From the NCBI RefSeq assembly GCF_014192015.1, contig NZ_JACHXJ010000003.1, positions 434,001 to 498,000 on the forward strand: 64,000 nucleotides of DNA. Direction: 5' to 3'. Shown in pieces: positions 1-8,034 of the stretch. This DNA is from Paenibacillus rhizosphaerae (GTDB lineage: Bacteria; Bacillota; Bacilli; Paenibacillales; Paenibacillaceae). The notes under the pieces were generated by a model, which was not told where the DNA came from, did not search any database, and was given only the letters and a program-made list of their open reading frames with translations. The position numbers and the translations under genes were made by a program. Numbering within the stretch: position 1 is the stretch's first letter; the number at the start of each line of letters is the position of its first letter.

Positions 1-2
1 AT

Positions 3-866
3 GGCCGTTCTTATCCGGTTAAGGTAGAGAAAATGGAGAAGGAAGGGACAGTATGGAGAACATGGATGAGGGTTAGTGATCTAAGTTTGAACCAGCAAGA
101 CAACAAGATGAAGATTAATTACCATCTTTTATTTAAGGAAACCAATAATCAGCATGTGAGTATCGGCTATATTTATTTTACCGATGCCGATGACGATTCG
201 GTGAAGCAGGTTTTCAATTATAGCCAACCGGATTTGATGTATACGTTCGATTCCGGTCATACGGAATTTGAGTTCTCGGTTAAATCTAAAACCGCCGCTT
301 TGCAGTCGCAAATCTTTACCTTCCTCGTACTTGGAATCAAACATATCCTGACTGGATATGATCACATAACCTTTTTGGTTGCTTTAATTGTGATAGGTTT
401 ATCCGCCAGGGAAGCCTTAAAAATTATCACGTCCTTTACTTTGGCGCACAGCATTACTTTGCTGCTGGCGGCCATGCATGTGATCAATCTGAACTCCAGA
501 TTTGTTGAGAGCGTGATTGCCCTCTCCATCTGTTATATCGCGGTGGAAAACTTGTTCGCCAAACAGGTCAATTATCGATGGCTGGTCACCTTTGTCTTCG
601 GGTTAGTGCATGGGTTCGGCTTTGCCAGTGCCCTCGAGGAGCTCGTCAGAGGAAAATCGAATCTTGTTCTCTCGGTGGTCTCGTTTAACATCGGCGTGGA
701 GACGGGACAGTTGATGATCTTTTTAATTCTGTTACCCCTTCTCTACCTGATAAGAAAAAAGTTCTCTATCCGAAGAGTAACCGCTGTAGCATCCATAGCT
801 ATTTTTGTACTTGGTTTTATCTGGTTCGTTGATCGGGTGTTCAATTTGCAATTGATACCGTTTTAA
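3..866 (+). CDS. HupE/UreJ-type membrane protein, 5' end outside window
   Basis: The reading frame is open to the left edge, so the true start is probably outside the window; an internal ATG at 33 would give 277 residues. The N-terminal part is soluble and beta-rich looking. The C-terminal part has about six membrane segments carrying the HupE/UreJ_2 signatures GIKHILTGYDHITFL, FTLAHSITL, FGLVHGFGFA and FNIGVETGQL. Related HupE/UreJ proteins are linked to nickel or cobalt handling, but this subgroup is mostly uncharacterised, so no substrate is assigned. It ends 23 bases before the next gene on the same strand, which suggests co-transcription. Confidence 0.75.
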   Translation, partial: GRSYPVKVEKMEKEGTVWRTWMRVSDLSLNQQDNKMKINYHLLFKETNNQHVSIGYIYFTDADDDSVKQVFNYSQPDLMYTFDSGHTEFEFSVKSKTAALQSQIFTFLVLGIKHILTGYDHITFLVALIVIGLSAREALKIITSFTLAHSITLLLAAMHVINLNSRFVESVIALSICYIAVENLFAKQVNYRWLVTFVFGLVHGFGFASALEELVRGKSNLVLSVVSFNIGVETGQLMIFLILLPLLYLIRKKFSIRRVTAVASIAIFVLGFIWFVDRVFNLQLIPF

Positions 867-889
867 GAAAAACAGGAAGAGAGAACGAC

Positions 890-2176
890 ATGAAGAAAAA
901 TACATCATCTTATTTTTTTATTTCCATCATGGTTGCTTTTATTGTCTTCATTTCGAGTCCTGGCACTGGCATGGCTCAAAGCCGTTCAGCCGACCTTATA
1001 CAAGAATACAGCAATAAAGCGAACCAATTCATTGCCGACAAAAATTATGAGCAGGCAGCTTTAGTGTTGGAAGAACTCCTGATAAAGAAACCAGAACTGA
1101 ATAATGAAATGGTCTACAAGCAAATGACCCATATCTATGATGATTACCTTTTTAATTTTGAAAAAGCGTTGTCCCTCTATAAAAAGTATCTTGATCAATT
1201 CCCCGAGGGGATATTTGCCGGCGCCTTTCGGGAAAGAGTCGCTTATCTGAATGAAAGACGCTCTGAATGGCAAGTATTGCGAGATTTTAGAAAAGTCCAG
1301 TTGGAAGAAGACCATATTCCCATCAAAGATAGCCTGGAGGAAGTCGAAACCATCTTATCAAAGAATGAGGACAGATTGACCGCGCCGGAAATGCATATCT
1401 ATTTGGCCAATAACTATTTTAAAACTGCCGACTATCAAAAGGCGAGCGAGCATGTGGAAAAATATATAAAGAACTTTGATAAGGCCAGCATGTCAAATAC
1501 AGATAAAGTCCTGGCCCTGCAGTTGTATTCCGACATTCTCGTTAAGCAGCATCGATTCGGAAAGGCCATCCGGGCCTTGGATCAGGCAATGGAGTTGGGA
1601 AAGCCGGAAGAAAACTTTACTTATGCCTTGAAAAAAAACCATATCATTAACCAAAGGAACATGTTGTATGGGTTCATGTTTTGCCTTTTGTATTTTATAA
1701 CGGTGGTACTGTTGTTAATTCCCATAAAATTTTGGAGGCGGTTTAATTTACAAAAATATGCCGGTTGGCTTGTCACTCCTTCATTGCTTCTTGCCCTCAT
1801 ATCGCTTGGCCCTGTCTTAATCCTACACCTAATTGAAGAGCCGGAAGTCGACCTGCGAATTTTCTTTGGCCAGTTGGGCTTATCCATCCTTTCGCTTATG
1901 ATCATAAAGCTTCTTGCCCCGCTGACATCGAAAACGGGCAGATGGGTTTATGTTTTGATAAGTTGTTTGCATATGGGTGCCGCTTCTTTCATGGCATATT
2001 ACATGACCGTTTACAGTGGAAGAAAAATCGTTATGAACACTGTAATAGAAGCTGATGTAGATCCCGCGGCTTCCTTATTTCTGATGTTAATGTGGAGTTC
2101 GGCCGCTGCAGCCTTATTGATAAACATCATTTATGCCATTATTCTTTCAAAAAAAGAGCAGATGGCGCGGATATAA
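890..2176 (+). CDS. TPR-containing multi-pass membrane protein, function unknown
   Basis: A 428-residue protein with an N-terminal signal or anchor segment (about residues 7-28, ending in GMAQS). TPR-like helical repeats follow (about 35-240; for example residues around YEQAALVLEELL and FEKALSLYKKYL). Five hydrophobic segments follow at about 253-275, 291-312, 322-343, 350-370 and 392-420. The start has a purine-rich ribosome site (ggaagagag) just upstream. It sits 23 bases after the HupE-like gene and probably belongs to the same transcript. I do not recognise a specific family; a scaffold or assembly role for the partner membrane protein is only a guess. Confidence 0.7.
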   Translation: MKKNTSSYFFISIMVAFIVFISSPGTGMAQSRSADLIQEYSNKANQFIADKNYEQAALVLEELLIKKPELNNEMVYKQMTHIYDDYLFNFEKALSLYKKYLDQFPEGIFAGAFRERVAYLNERRSEWQVLRDFRKVQLEEDHIPIKDSLEEVETILSKNEDRLTAPEMHIYLANNYFKTADYQKASEHVEKYIKNFDKASMSNTDKVLALQLYSDILVKQHRFGKAIRALDQAMELGKPEENFTYALKKNHIINQRNMLYGFMFCLLYFITVVLLLIPIKFWRRFNLQKYAGWLVTPSLLLALISLGPVLILHLIEEPEVDLRIFFGQLGLSILSLMIIKLLAPLTSKTGRWVYVLISCLHMGAASFMAYYMTVYSGRKIVMNTVIEADVDPAASLFLMLMWSSAAAALLINIIYAIILSKKEQMARI

Positions 2177-2506
2177 TTTGCCGGAAGTCGCCGTCCGAAA
2201 GATGTTCGCGCCAAGGACTAGAGCCGGCACACAAATCGATGCAGGGTGCGGACCAGCCATGGCGAATGAGTTTCCCGCCGAAGAATCCTTTATTTATAGG
2301 GTATTTGCCAATCAGAATATGACTGATTTGGTTGCTCTATGATTGTTGGGGATGAATTTGGTCCCAATTCGTCCCCAACACTATTAATAAAATTCTTATT
2401 AGAATCAGGCGTTTTTTAAACCAAGATGTGGTATAGAGTCGGTTGGGATTTTTGTCTTTAATCAGACTGCAATATCCGACCATGTTTTTTTGGTGAATTT
2501 CTTGCT
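2177..2506. other. Intergenic stretch without a convincing gene
   Basis: Between two convergent genes. Short frames exist here but they overlap the preceding gene and show no recognisable protein features. The only clear structure is the inverted repeat at 2344-2380. Confidence 0.5.
2344..2380. repeat. Hairpin with attcgtccccaac motif between convergent genes
   Basis: A 15-bp inverted repeat (TGTTGGGGATGAATT against AATTCGTCCCCAACA, one G-T wobble) around a 7-base loop lies between convergent genes and is followed by an AT-rich tract. It could terminate either transcript. The right arm AATTCGTCCCCAAC recurs almost exactly at 39549-39573, close to the tRNA-Ala gene, where it resembles the tail of an integrase gene. 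Confidence 0.5.
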
Positions 2507-3820
2507 TTATTTAGATTTCACCATTTCCTGATCAATCACTTGTTGGCCCATTTCTTGCACCTCTCTTAAGATCGTATTTATATCTTTTTTCCCTGTTACA
2601 AGTTCATTTACTTTATCATTCATTAAATCAACAATATGATCTTCTAATGGATGTAGTTGACGCATCGGAGCATTTTCATTTACGTACACGGCACCGAAGT
2701 TTTTATCCTGGTCCGGATGGTTTTCAAATGCAACATCTTTAACTTTTTGTGATTTCAATGGAGATATTTTCCCTTTTTTTGAGACTTCCATTTGGTATTC
2801 TTCAGACGTTAAATATTTTAAGATTTCCATTGCCGCATCTTTATTTTCAGAAATGGAAGTAATACCGGCATAGTTTGCGTAAGGCTGAGTACCTTTACCT
2901 GGGAGATCTTTGAAGACTGGCATCGAAACCATGTCCCAGTTCAGTGGCATTTGATCTCTCGAGACCGCAATCCATTCGGTTAAAAATACATACATTGCTG
3001 TAACACTATTTTTCCCTCTAAAGTGATCATGACTTGGGAAATTTACTCTAGCCATTTCCCGCACACCAGAATCTCTACTCAATTCAGCGAAGATATTAAG
3101 AATACGTTTCCAATTATCATTATCTACCGTCACCTTATTCGTTTCTGGATCAACGAAACCTTGAGATAAGGAATTCATGCGGAAGTAGTGCTTCGGAGAT
3201 ATCCAAAGACCCATATACTGGGTTCCGTTTTCATTCCGATCGAATTGATGGGCGAGTTCCAACGTTTCCTCCCATGTCATACCATCTCTCGGGTATGGAA
3301 CTGCAAATTTGTCGAATAAATCCCGGTTATAATACAAAACAAGAGAATCATTAAAAATCGGAAGGCCGTATAATTTGCCATCAAACGTGGCTGATTCAAT
3401 AAACCCCGGGGCAAATGAATCCAAGTTAATTCCATGTTTTTCAGCTAACTCCGTCATATCAAAAGTCATTTTCATCGGTTCGTATGCATTCAAAAATGCA
3501 GCGGCTCTTGCGAAATAAATATCAAACTTCGTTTGAGTGGCTACTAGTTGTTCTAATGAAAGTCCTCTATTCGAAATATGATTAATCGTATAATTAGGAA
3601 ATTTTTTCTTAACATAACTACCAATAATTTCTTCAAATTCTTCATCAGAAAATATGGTAGAAAATGTGACTTCGGCTTTTTCCGGCACCTGAAGTTCTTC
3701 TGCCGGATCATTACCGTTGGACGGTTTAACATTTCCTTCAGTATTACCTGTTGTACAAGCTGCGACTAAACTTGTCGTCAAAATTAAAACCAATAGTAGT
3801 ACCATACTTCTTTTTAACAT
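2507..3820 (-). CDS. Extracellular sugar-binding lipoprotein (ABC importer, family 1)
   Basis: A 437-residue solute-binding protein of the family 1 (carbohydrate) ABC type. The signal peptide is short and basic, followed by a lipobox ending LVAAC, so the mature protein is tethered at Cys22. Typical family features follow, including FDGKLYGLPIFNDSLVLYYN near residues 145-165 and the EILKYLTSEEYQ region near the C-terminus. The start is supported by a strong Shine-Dalgarno AGGGAGGGG. No permease genes lie beside it, so it is an orphan or serves permeases encoded elsewhere. Its neighbour, the secreted pectate lyase, makes an oligogalacturonide or plant-glycan ligand plausible, but that is inference. 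Confidence 0.85.
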   Translation of the reverse strand: MLKRSMVLLLVLILTTSLVAACTTGNTEGNVKPSNGNDPAEELQVPEKAEVTFSTIFSDEEFEEIIGSYVKKKFPNYTINHISNRGLSLEQLVATQTKFDIYFARAAAFLNAYEPMKMTFDMTELAEKHGINLDSFAPGFIESATFDGKLYGLPIFNDSLVLYYNRDLFDKFAVPYPRDGMTWEETLELAHQFDRNENGTQYMGLWISPKHYFRMNSLSQGFVDPETNKVTVDNDNWKRILNIFAELSRDSGVREMARVNFPSHDHFRGKNSVTAMYVFLTEWIAVSRDQMPLNWDMVSMPVFKDLPGKGTQPYANYAGITSISENKDAAMEILKYLTSEEYQMEVSKKGKISPLKSQKVKDVAFENHPDQDKNFGAVYVNENAPMRQLHPLEDHIVDLMNDKVNELVTGKKDINTILREVQEMGQQVIDQEMVKSK

Positions 3821-3925
3821 TTCGATGTCCCCTCCCTTAGTTAAGCAATCACCGTTTAAAATAATTTTTTCACAGATAATTCAGGCTTGATGTAAGGTTA
3901 AGAACTGAGGTTTTTAAAACGTAAG

Positions 3926-3961
3926 AACCGCTGTCCAGCTAATTTGAGGCAGCGGTTTTTT
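3926..3961 (+). terminator. Terminator-like hairpin
   Basis: AACCGCTG and CAGCGGTT form an 8-bp stem followed by a T run on the + strand. It lies between the lipoprotein and pectate lyase genes, both on the - strand, so its orientation is unexpected; it may block antisense transcription. Confidence 0.5.
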
Positions 3962-4115
3962 CAATACATAAGATAAATTTGTATGTGATCGGTAAGCTTA
4001 AAATGGCTAGAAAAGAATCTTGTCATCTCGGACGCGAACAACGTTAATGCTTCCCCCCGCAACCATACGAACGATCTGTTCCATGCGGAGTTGCTCGTTC
4101 AAACCCTCCAATTAA

Positions 4116-6362
4116 TCACTTGCCAGACTGCCCTTTTATTCTAAAAGAGCGACTTATCGAAACGTCACTTACATTTCCTGCAGCATCGGTTGCCGTTGCG
4201 GTGACGGTATACGTTCCGTTGTTTAATTTTGTTGATTCGACACTGAATGAACCGTCCGAGTCAACTGTTGCCGTCAACGTTGTGTTTGTTTTTTTCGATC
4301 CTGAAGAAGTATCTGTCAATGTTATGGTTACGATGCTGCCCGGTTCTGCCGTTCCGCTTATGCTCGGAGTACGCGTGCGAATTTCCTCTGATTCTGCCGG
4401 AGCTATAATAACTGGTGCTCCTGGCGCTGTAATGTCTAGACCCGCGTACCGAGTGACAAGAAAAGGGATATCCTTGGCATCATTCAGATCGTAGGAGTAG
4501 GGCGGATTAATAAAAGGCTCCACGCTTTCGTAGCCATCTGGTGTAACGGCGCCCGTATCCATAGTTCCGCTTGTGTTGTCATAAATATTGCCCGTAGCCG
4601 TGATATACGCCGGACGACGGTCGGGGTACATAAACTGGTGTGGGTTTCTCACGTTCTTGAAGTAGTTGTTTTCCACGAGCATCGATGCGAAGACGCCTAC
4701 GCCAATGGCGTAATCGTTGTCACTGGCTGTGTAGTAGTTGTTGTAGGCGTGCGCCTGTCCGAACAGGACACGAGGCATCCGCTGATCGGTATTGTTGGCG
4801 AACCAGTTGTGATGATAGGTTACCTTGTTCTTGCCTGTGTCGGTATCGTCATGTTCCGCACCTCCGCCGTTCAAGCTGACCAAACGGTGAGGATTATCCG
4901 GATCGGTGTAAAAGAATTTGTTCCATGAGACGGTGACGTAGTTAGTGCCTAGGGTGAGGTCCATTAAGCCGTCACTGGCATCCCAGATGTTCAGGTGATC
5001 GAACCAAAGATGATGAGAATTTCTCGCAGCGATCGTGTCTGCAGGGCCGAAAATAGGCCAGATGCCTTGGAAGTTCAAGTTGCGAATGATGATGTTGCTG
5101 CTATCGTCTATGGTGATGCCGCCGCGGATGGTCGCGTACTTGTTCTCCCCCATTATCGTCTTGTTGCTGCCTATGGTGATAGGCTCAACCCCGGATTTGA
5201 TTGTTCCGGAAATGACGATGACTCTTGGGACGTCGTCGCCGGCCAGTTGTTCTAGTTCTTCTAGCGTTGTCACCTTCTGAGGTTCGGCATCGCTTCCGCC
5301 TGTCGTCCCTTCAAGGCCTTCAGCCTCTACGGAGGCCCACCCGTAAAGTTCCATGGAAGGTTCCGTATGGGGCCTTAAACGAATATGAAGCGTCAGAGTT
5401 GCCTCATCCCAAATGACATCCAGACCCATCGCTTCGGATATTTCACGAATAGGAAGCATCATATTACCATCCAGAACAAAAGGACGAACCTCCGGGTTAA
5501 TTTCCAAACCGTTCACGATCAACTGGATCGACTGCTGTTTGAACCTTGCTTGGCCCGGTACGGAATTAATCAGAATAGCATTCTTTTCCTCATTCCAAAC
5601 GACATCAGCGCCAAGTTCTTCAGCTATGATATTTACAGGTACCATAACTTGGCCGTCCGCTCTAATCGGCGGAACATCCGACTCCGCCTCTTCTCCATAG
5701 ACATCAATGGTTACGGGAGTCATATCAATATCTGGAAGAGGTTCTTCATTTCCGGGGTCTACGGGATTAATAGGAATCGGACCGTCAAGCGACTTGATTT
5801 CAATGTAGTTGATCTTAATGTTTTCCGTGGCGGTATCTTTTGGATCGAGGGTCAGTTTGCCATCATACACATCCGCTACTACAGTTTTGGATATGTAAGT
5901 TTGTCCATCCGGTTTTACGTGTTCCCAAATGCCGTCAACTTGTTTGTTTTCGAAGATGACGGTCTCTTCAGCCAAGAGTAACAATTTTCCTTTGATTTGG
6001 TTCGGATATCGAATATCGCCTATGCTGACCGTCACTTCATACTTACCGTTCGGAACAGCAATTTCCCAAATAATCCCTTCACCAAATTGGTTTAGGGTTG
6101 CTAGTTTAAGATCCGGTTCAATTAAGCTGTAATCTCTAGCGGCTCCAACATTGCCTGGGGTCCATCCATATGTATAGCCATTCCCGCGGTCGCCGTACTC
6201 ATCCCCGCTGTCGGGCAGATAACCTTCTGCCGTTAGAGACCCTTTGGTCTGGAAGTCGATTTTGACGGTGTCTTCTTCAGCTGCTGCGCTCGTGGCAAAC
6301 ATGATAATCATTGCAAGAGAGAATGCCGATACGAGAAATGAAATGGTGAGTGACCTCTTCAA
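4116..6362 (-). CDS. Secreted multidomain pectate lyase (PL1)
   Basis: A 748-residue exported enzyme likely to cleave polygalacturonate by beta-elimination. Order of parts: signal peptide (1-28, ...SAAAEE); a carbohydrate-binding-like beta domain (about 32-190); a copper-amine-oxidase-type stalk domain (about 218-330, with two repeats ending VMVPVNIIAEELGADVVW and MMLPIREISEAMGLDVIW); the PL1 beta-helix (about 365-600); and a C-terminal Ig-like domain (about 650-740). PL1 marks are the VTVSWNKF strand (476-483) and RMPRVLFG (528-535), which holds the conserved arginines. The start is TTG, chosen because AAAAGGAGGG lies 6 bases upstream. A cre-like site (6431-6446) upstream suggests carbon catabolite control. 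Confidence 0.92.
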   Translation of the reverse strand: MKRSLTISFLVSAFSLAMIIMFATSAAAEEDTVKIDFQTKGSLTAEGYLPDSGDEYGDRGNGYTYGWTPGNVGAARDYSLIEPDLKLATLNQFGEGIIWEIAVPNGKYEVTVSIGDIRYPNQIKGKLLLLAEETVIFENKQVDGIWEHVKPDGQTYISKTVVADVYDGKLTLDPKDTATENIKINYIEIKSLDGPIPINPVDPGNEEPLPDIDMTPVTIDVYGEEAESDVPPIRADGQVMVPVNIIAEELGADVVWNEEKNAILINSVPGQARFKQQSIQLIVNGLEINPEVRPFVLDGNMMLPIREISEAMGLDVIWDEATLTLHIRLRPHTEPSMELYGWASVEAEGLEGTTGGSDAEPQKVTTLEELEQLAGDDVPRVIVISGTIKSGVEPITIGSNKTIMGENKYATIRGGITIDDSSNIIIRNLNFQGIWPIFGPADTIAARNSHHLWFDHLNIWDASDGLMDLTLGTNYVTVSWNKFFYTDPDNPHRLVSLNGGGAEHDDTDTGKNKVTYHHNWFANNTDQRMPRVLFGQAHAYNNYYTASDNDYAIGVGVFASMLVENNYFKNVRNPHQFMYPDRRPAYITATGNIYDNTSGTMDTGAVTPDGYESVEPFINPPYSYDLNDAKDIPFLVTRYAGLDITAPGAPVIIAPAESEEIRTRTPSISGTAEPGSIVTITLTDTSSGSKKTNTTLTATVDSDGSFSVESTKLNNGTYTVTATATDAAGNVSDVSISRSFRIKGQSGK

Positions 6363-6430
6363 TAAATACCCTCCTTTTAAAAAAATAAAATTTCCTTAAT
6401 ATTACTATGATCTAACATCTTTAATAATAG

Positions 6431-6446
6431 GGCAAAAGCGCTTTTA
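6431..6446. promoter_or_regulatory. Putative CcpA catabolite-responsive element (cre)
   Basis: The palindrome AAAAGCGCTTTT (6434-6445) matches the core of Bacillales cre sites and lies about 70 bases upstream of the pectate lyase start. CcpA repression of plant-polymer enzymes is well known; here the site is called by sequence only. Confidence 0.5.
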
Positions 6447-6490
6447 TAGGGGTCCCTCCAACATTTTAACGAATGTTGGAGGGACCCCTA
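6447..6490. repeat. Perfect 19-bp inverted repeat
   Basis: TAGGGGTCCCTCCAACATT (6447-6465) is exactly repeated in inverted orientation at 6472-6490 around a 6-base loop. There is no T run on either side, so a simple terminator is not obvious. It abuts the cre-like site upstream of the pectate lyase and could be an operator, the remains of a mobile-element end, or a terminator for the decayed integrase gene. Confidence 0.6.
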
Positions 6491-6660
6491 GTCATGAAAG
6501 CCATACCTATGCGACAATCCTTCAGCTGTCTTCCCGAAAATTGAGGTTCGTCGAGAAGTGCGGTTAAAGTAACTTTAACTGTCAACATATAGGTAACTTA
6601 AATTAGACTTCTGAAAGGTCGCAACCAAATGAACAATAGCTTGGGGGGTACGAATGGTTG

Positions 6661-7058
6661 TTATGAGTATCGTTCTCCAGCCAGTTTGTTGACGGCAGCC
6701 TTCCGTTCTTTGCGGCTCGGAGCAACGTATTTCCGCCTATAATTGATATTGGAATGGCCTAGAAGCTTTGCAATGGTTCGCAGTGACTCCCCGCGCTCGG
6801 CAAGGACATGAGCGAATGTATGCCGGAGAACGTGCGGCGTATGATCCGGAATGCCGGTTTTATCAAGCAGCTATGCTCCACCCCATCGGTCGTAAAAGCA
6901 CCGCCACGCTGTAAAACGAACAGCTTCTTGGTTTTAGGCAGACCACGTTTACGGATCCAATCTTGTAGTGTATTGATTAAGTCTTTGTTCAGTTCAACAT
7001 TTCAGGATTTACCACCTTTACCGTTTTGCTTAATTAACCGGAGAATGTAGTAATGCTT
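6661..7058 (-). pseudogene. Decayed tyrosine recombinase (phage/ICE-type integrase), C-terminal part
   Basis: Reading leftward, three pieces line up as one XerC/phage-integrase catalytic domain. They are: ILRLIKQNGKGGKS, ended by a TGA at 7002-7004; NVELNKDLINTLQDW onward through KKLFVLQRGGAFTTDGVEH; and, after a one-base frameshift near 6870, TPHVLRHTFAHVLAERGES and LLGHSNINYRRKYV to a stop at 6661. The HxLRH box, LLGH box and a terminal Tyr are visible. The N-terminal half is missing. The gene therefore has an internal stop, a frameshift and a 5' truncation and is not functional. It marks past integration of a mobile element. Confidence 0.85.
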
Positions 7059-7237
7059 TAGGCTTGAATTCGGAGCCATACATGTTCTTGTCTTATTCAC
7101 GGCAAAAGATTTATGTTCTTGTGGTCGTGTTTTGGCACGAACATATATCGTTAAAACAAAAAAGGCCGCTACTACGCGGCAATTTAGAATGAATATTCTT
7201 TTCGTCTTACAGCAGATTAGCATAAATATCCACTATC

Positions 7238-8005
7238 TTATGCCAGCTGCTGATCTACGAATGTATTCTTTAGGTTTCCGATTCCCATAATCTCACATTC
7301 GATGACACTACCAGCGCCAACGAGCTCCGATCCCAGTGGACTCCCTGTTAGAATGACTACTCCAGGCTTCAAGGTCATCACACGCGATAGATAAGCAATC
7401 ATCTCACGAACTGGTATAATCATTAACTCCGTTCCGCTGTTTTGCTTCTCAACCCCATTCAGGCGGGCTTCCACGCGAACGGTATCCGGGTTTAGTTCTG
7501 TTTCGATCACTGGACCGAGCGGTGTGAAGGTATCAAAGGATTTTCCAATAGTCCAATGACCATTCTCATGAAAATACTGTGGCGCGGTTACGTCATTACC
7601 TACCGTATAGCCAAAGATATAGTCCAGCACTTCCGACTCACAGATATTCCTAGCTTCCTTGCCAATGACGACAGCCAGTTCGGATTCGAATTTCACCTGC
7701 TGGTTGGAGCCGGGGATCACAATGCGATCACCAGGCCCAATGACAGATGAGGTTGGCTTAAAGAAAAATACAGGGATGTCTGGCAGCATACCGGGGCGCT
7801 CATCGACCTTGGAGACGTAGTTAGCTCCAATCCCAATAATTTGGTTCGGTTCTAAGGGAGCAAGCAGCTTTACGTCCTGAGTTGCATAGCTCACGCCAGA
7901 ATAACGCCATTCGCCGAACAGATTTCCTTGAATTTCTCGAATCGTATCCGATTCAAGAACCCCTTGACTTGTTTTTGCATTTATCGCAAATCTGACGAAT
8001 TTCAT
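7238..8005 (-). CDS. Fumarylacetoacetate hydrolase (FAH) family protein
   Basis: A 255-residue member of the FAH superfamily, metal-dependent hydrolases or decarboxylases acting on 2-oxo acids or ureidoglycolate-type substrates. The metal-binding pair is visible in FESELAVVIGKEA; PIIGIGANYVSKVDERP-like N-terminal and LTGSPLGSELVGAGSVIE C-terminal segments fit FAHD1-like proteins (for example, IIGIGANYV). The ATG start has AGGAG about 9 bases upstream. It lies 29 bases downstream of malate synthase G in the same direction, so it is likely co-transcribed and may act on a C4-C5 oxo acid feeding or draining the glyoxylate/malate node. The exact substrate cannot be read from the sequence. Confidence 0.8.
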   Translation of the reverse strand: MKFVRFAINAKTSQGVLESDTIREIQGNLFGEWRYSGVSYATQDVKLLAPLEPNQIIGIGANYVSKVDERPGMLPDIPVFFFKPTSSVIGPGDRIVIPGSNQQVKFESELAVVIGKEARNICESEVLDYIFGYTVGNDVTAPQYFHENGHWTIGKSFDTFTPLGPVIETELNPDTVRVEARLNGVEKQNSGTELMIIPVREMIAYLSRVMTLKPGVVILTGSPLGSELVGAGSVIECEIMGIGNLKNTFVDQQLA

Positions 8006-8034
8006 TGATGATAACTCCTCTCAAATCGAATATT

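Noticed and set aside
5385..5981. 198-codon rightward frame inside the pectate lyase gene
   Set aside because: Antisense to a well-supported secreted enzyme; no domain.
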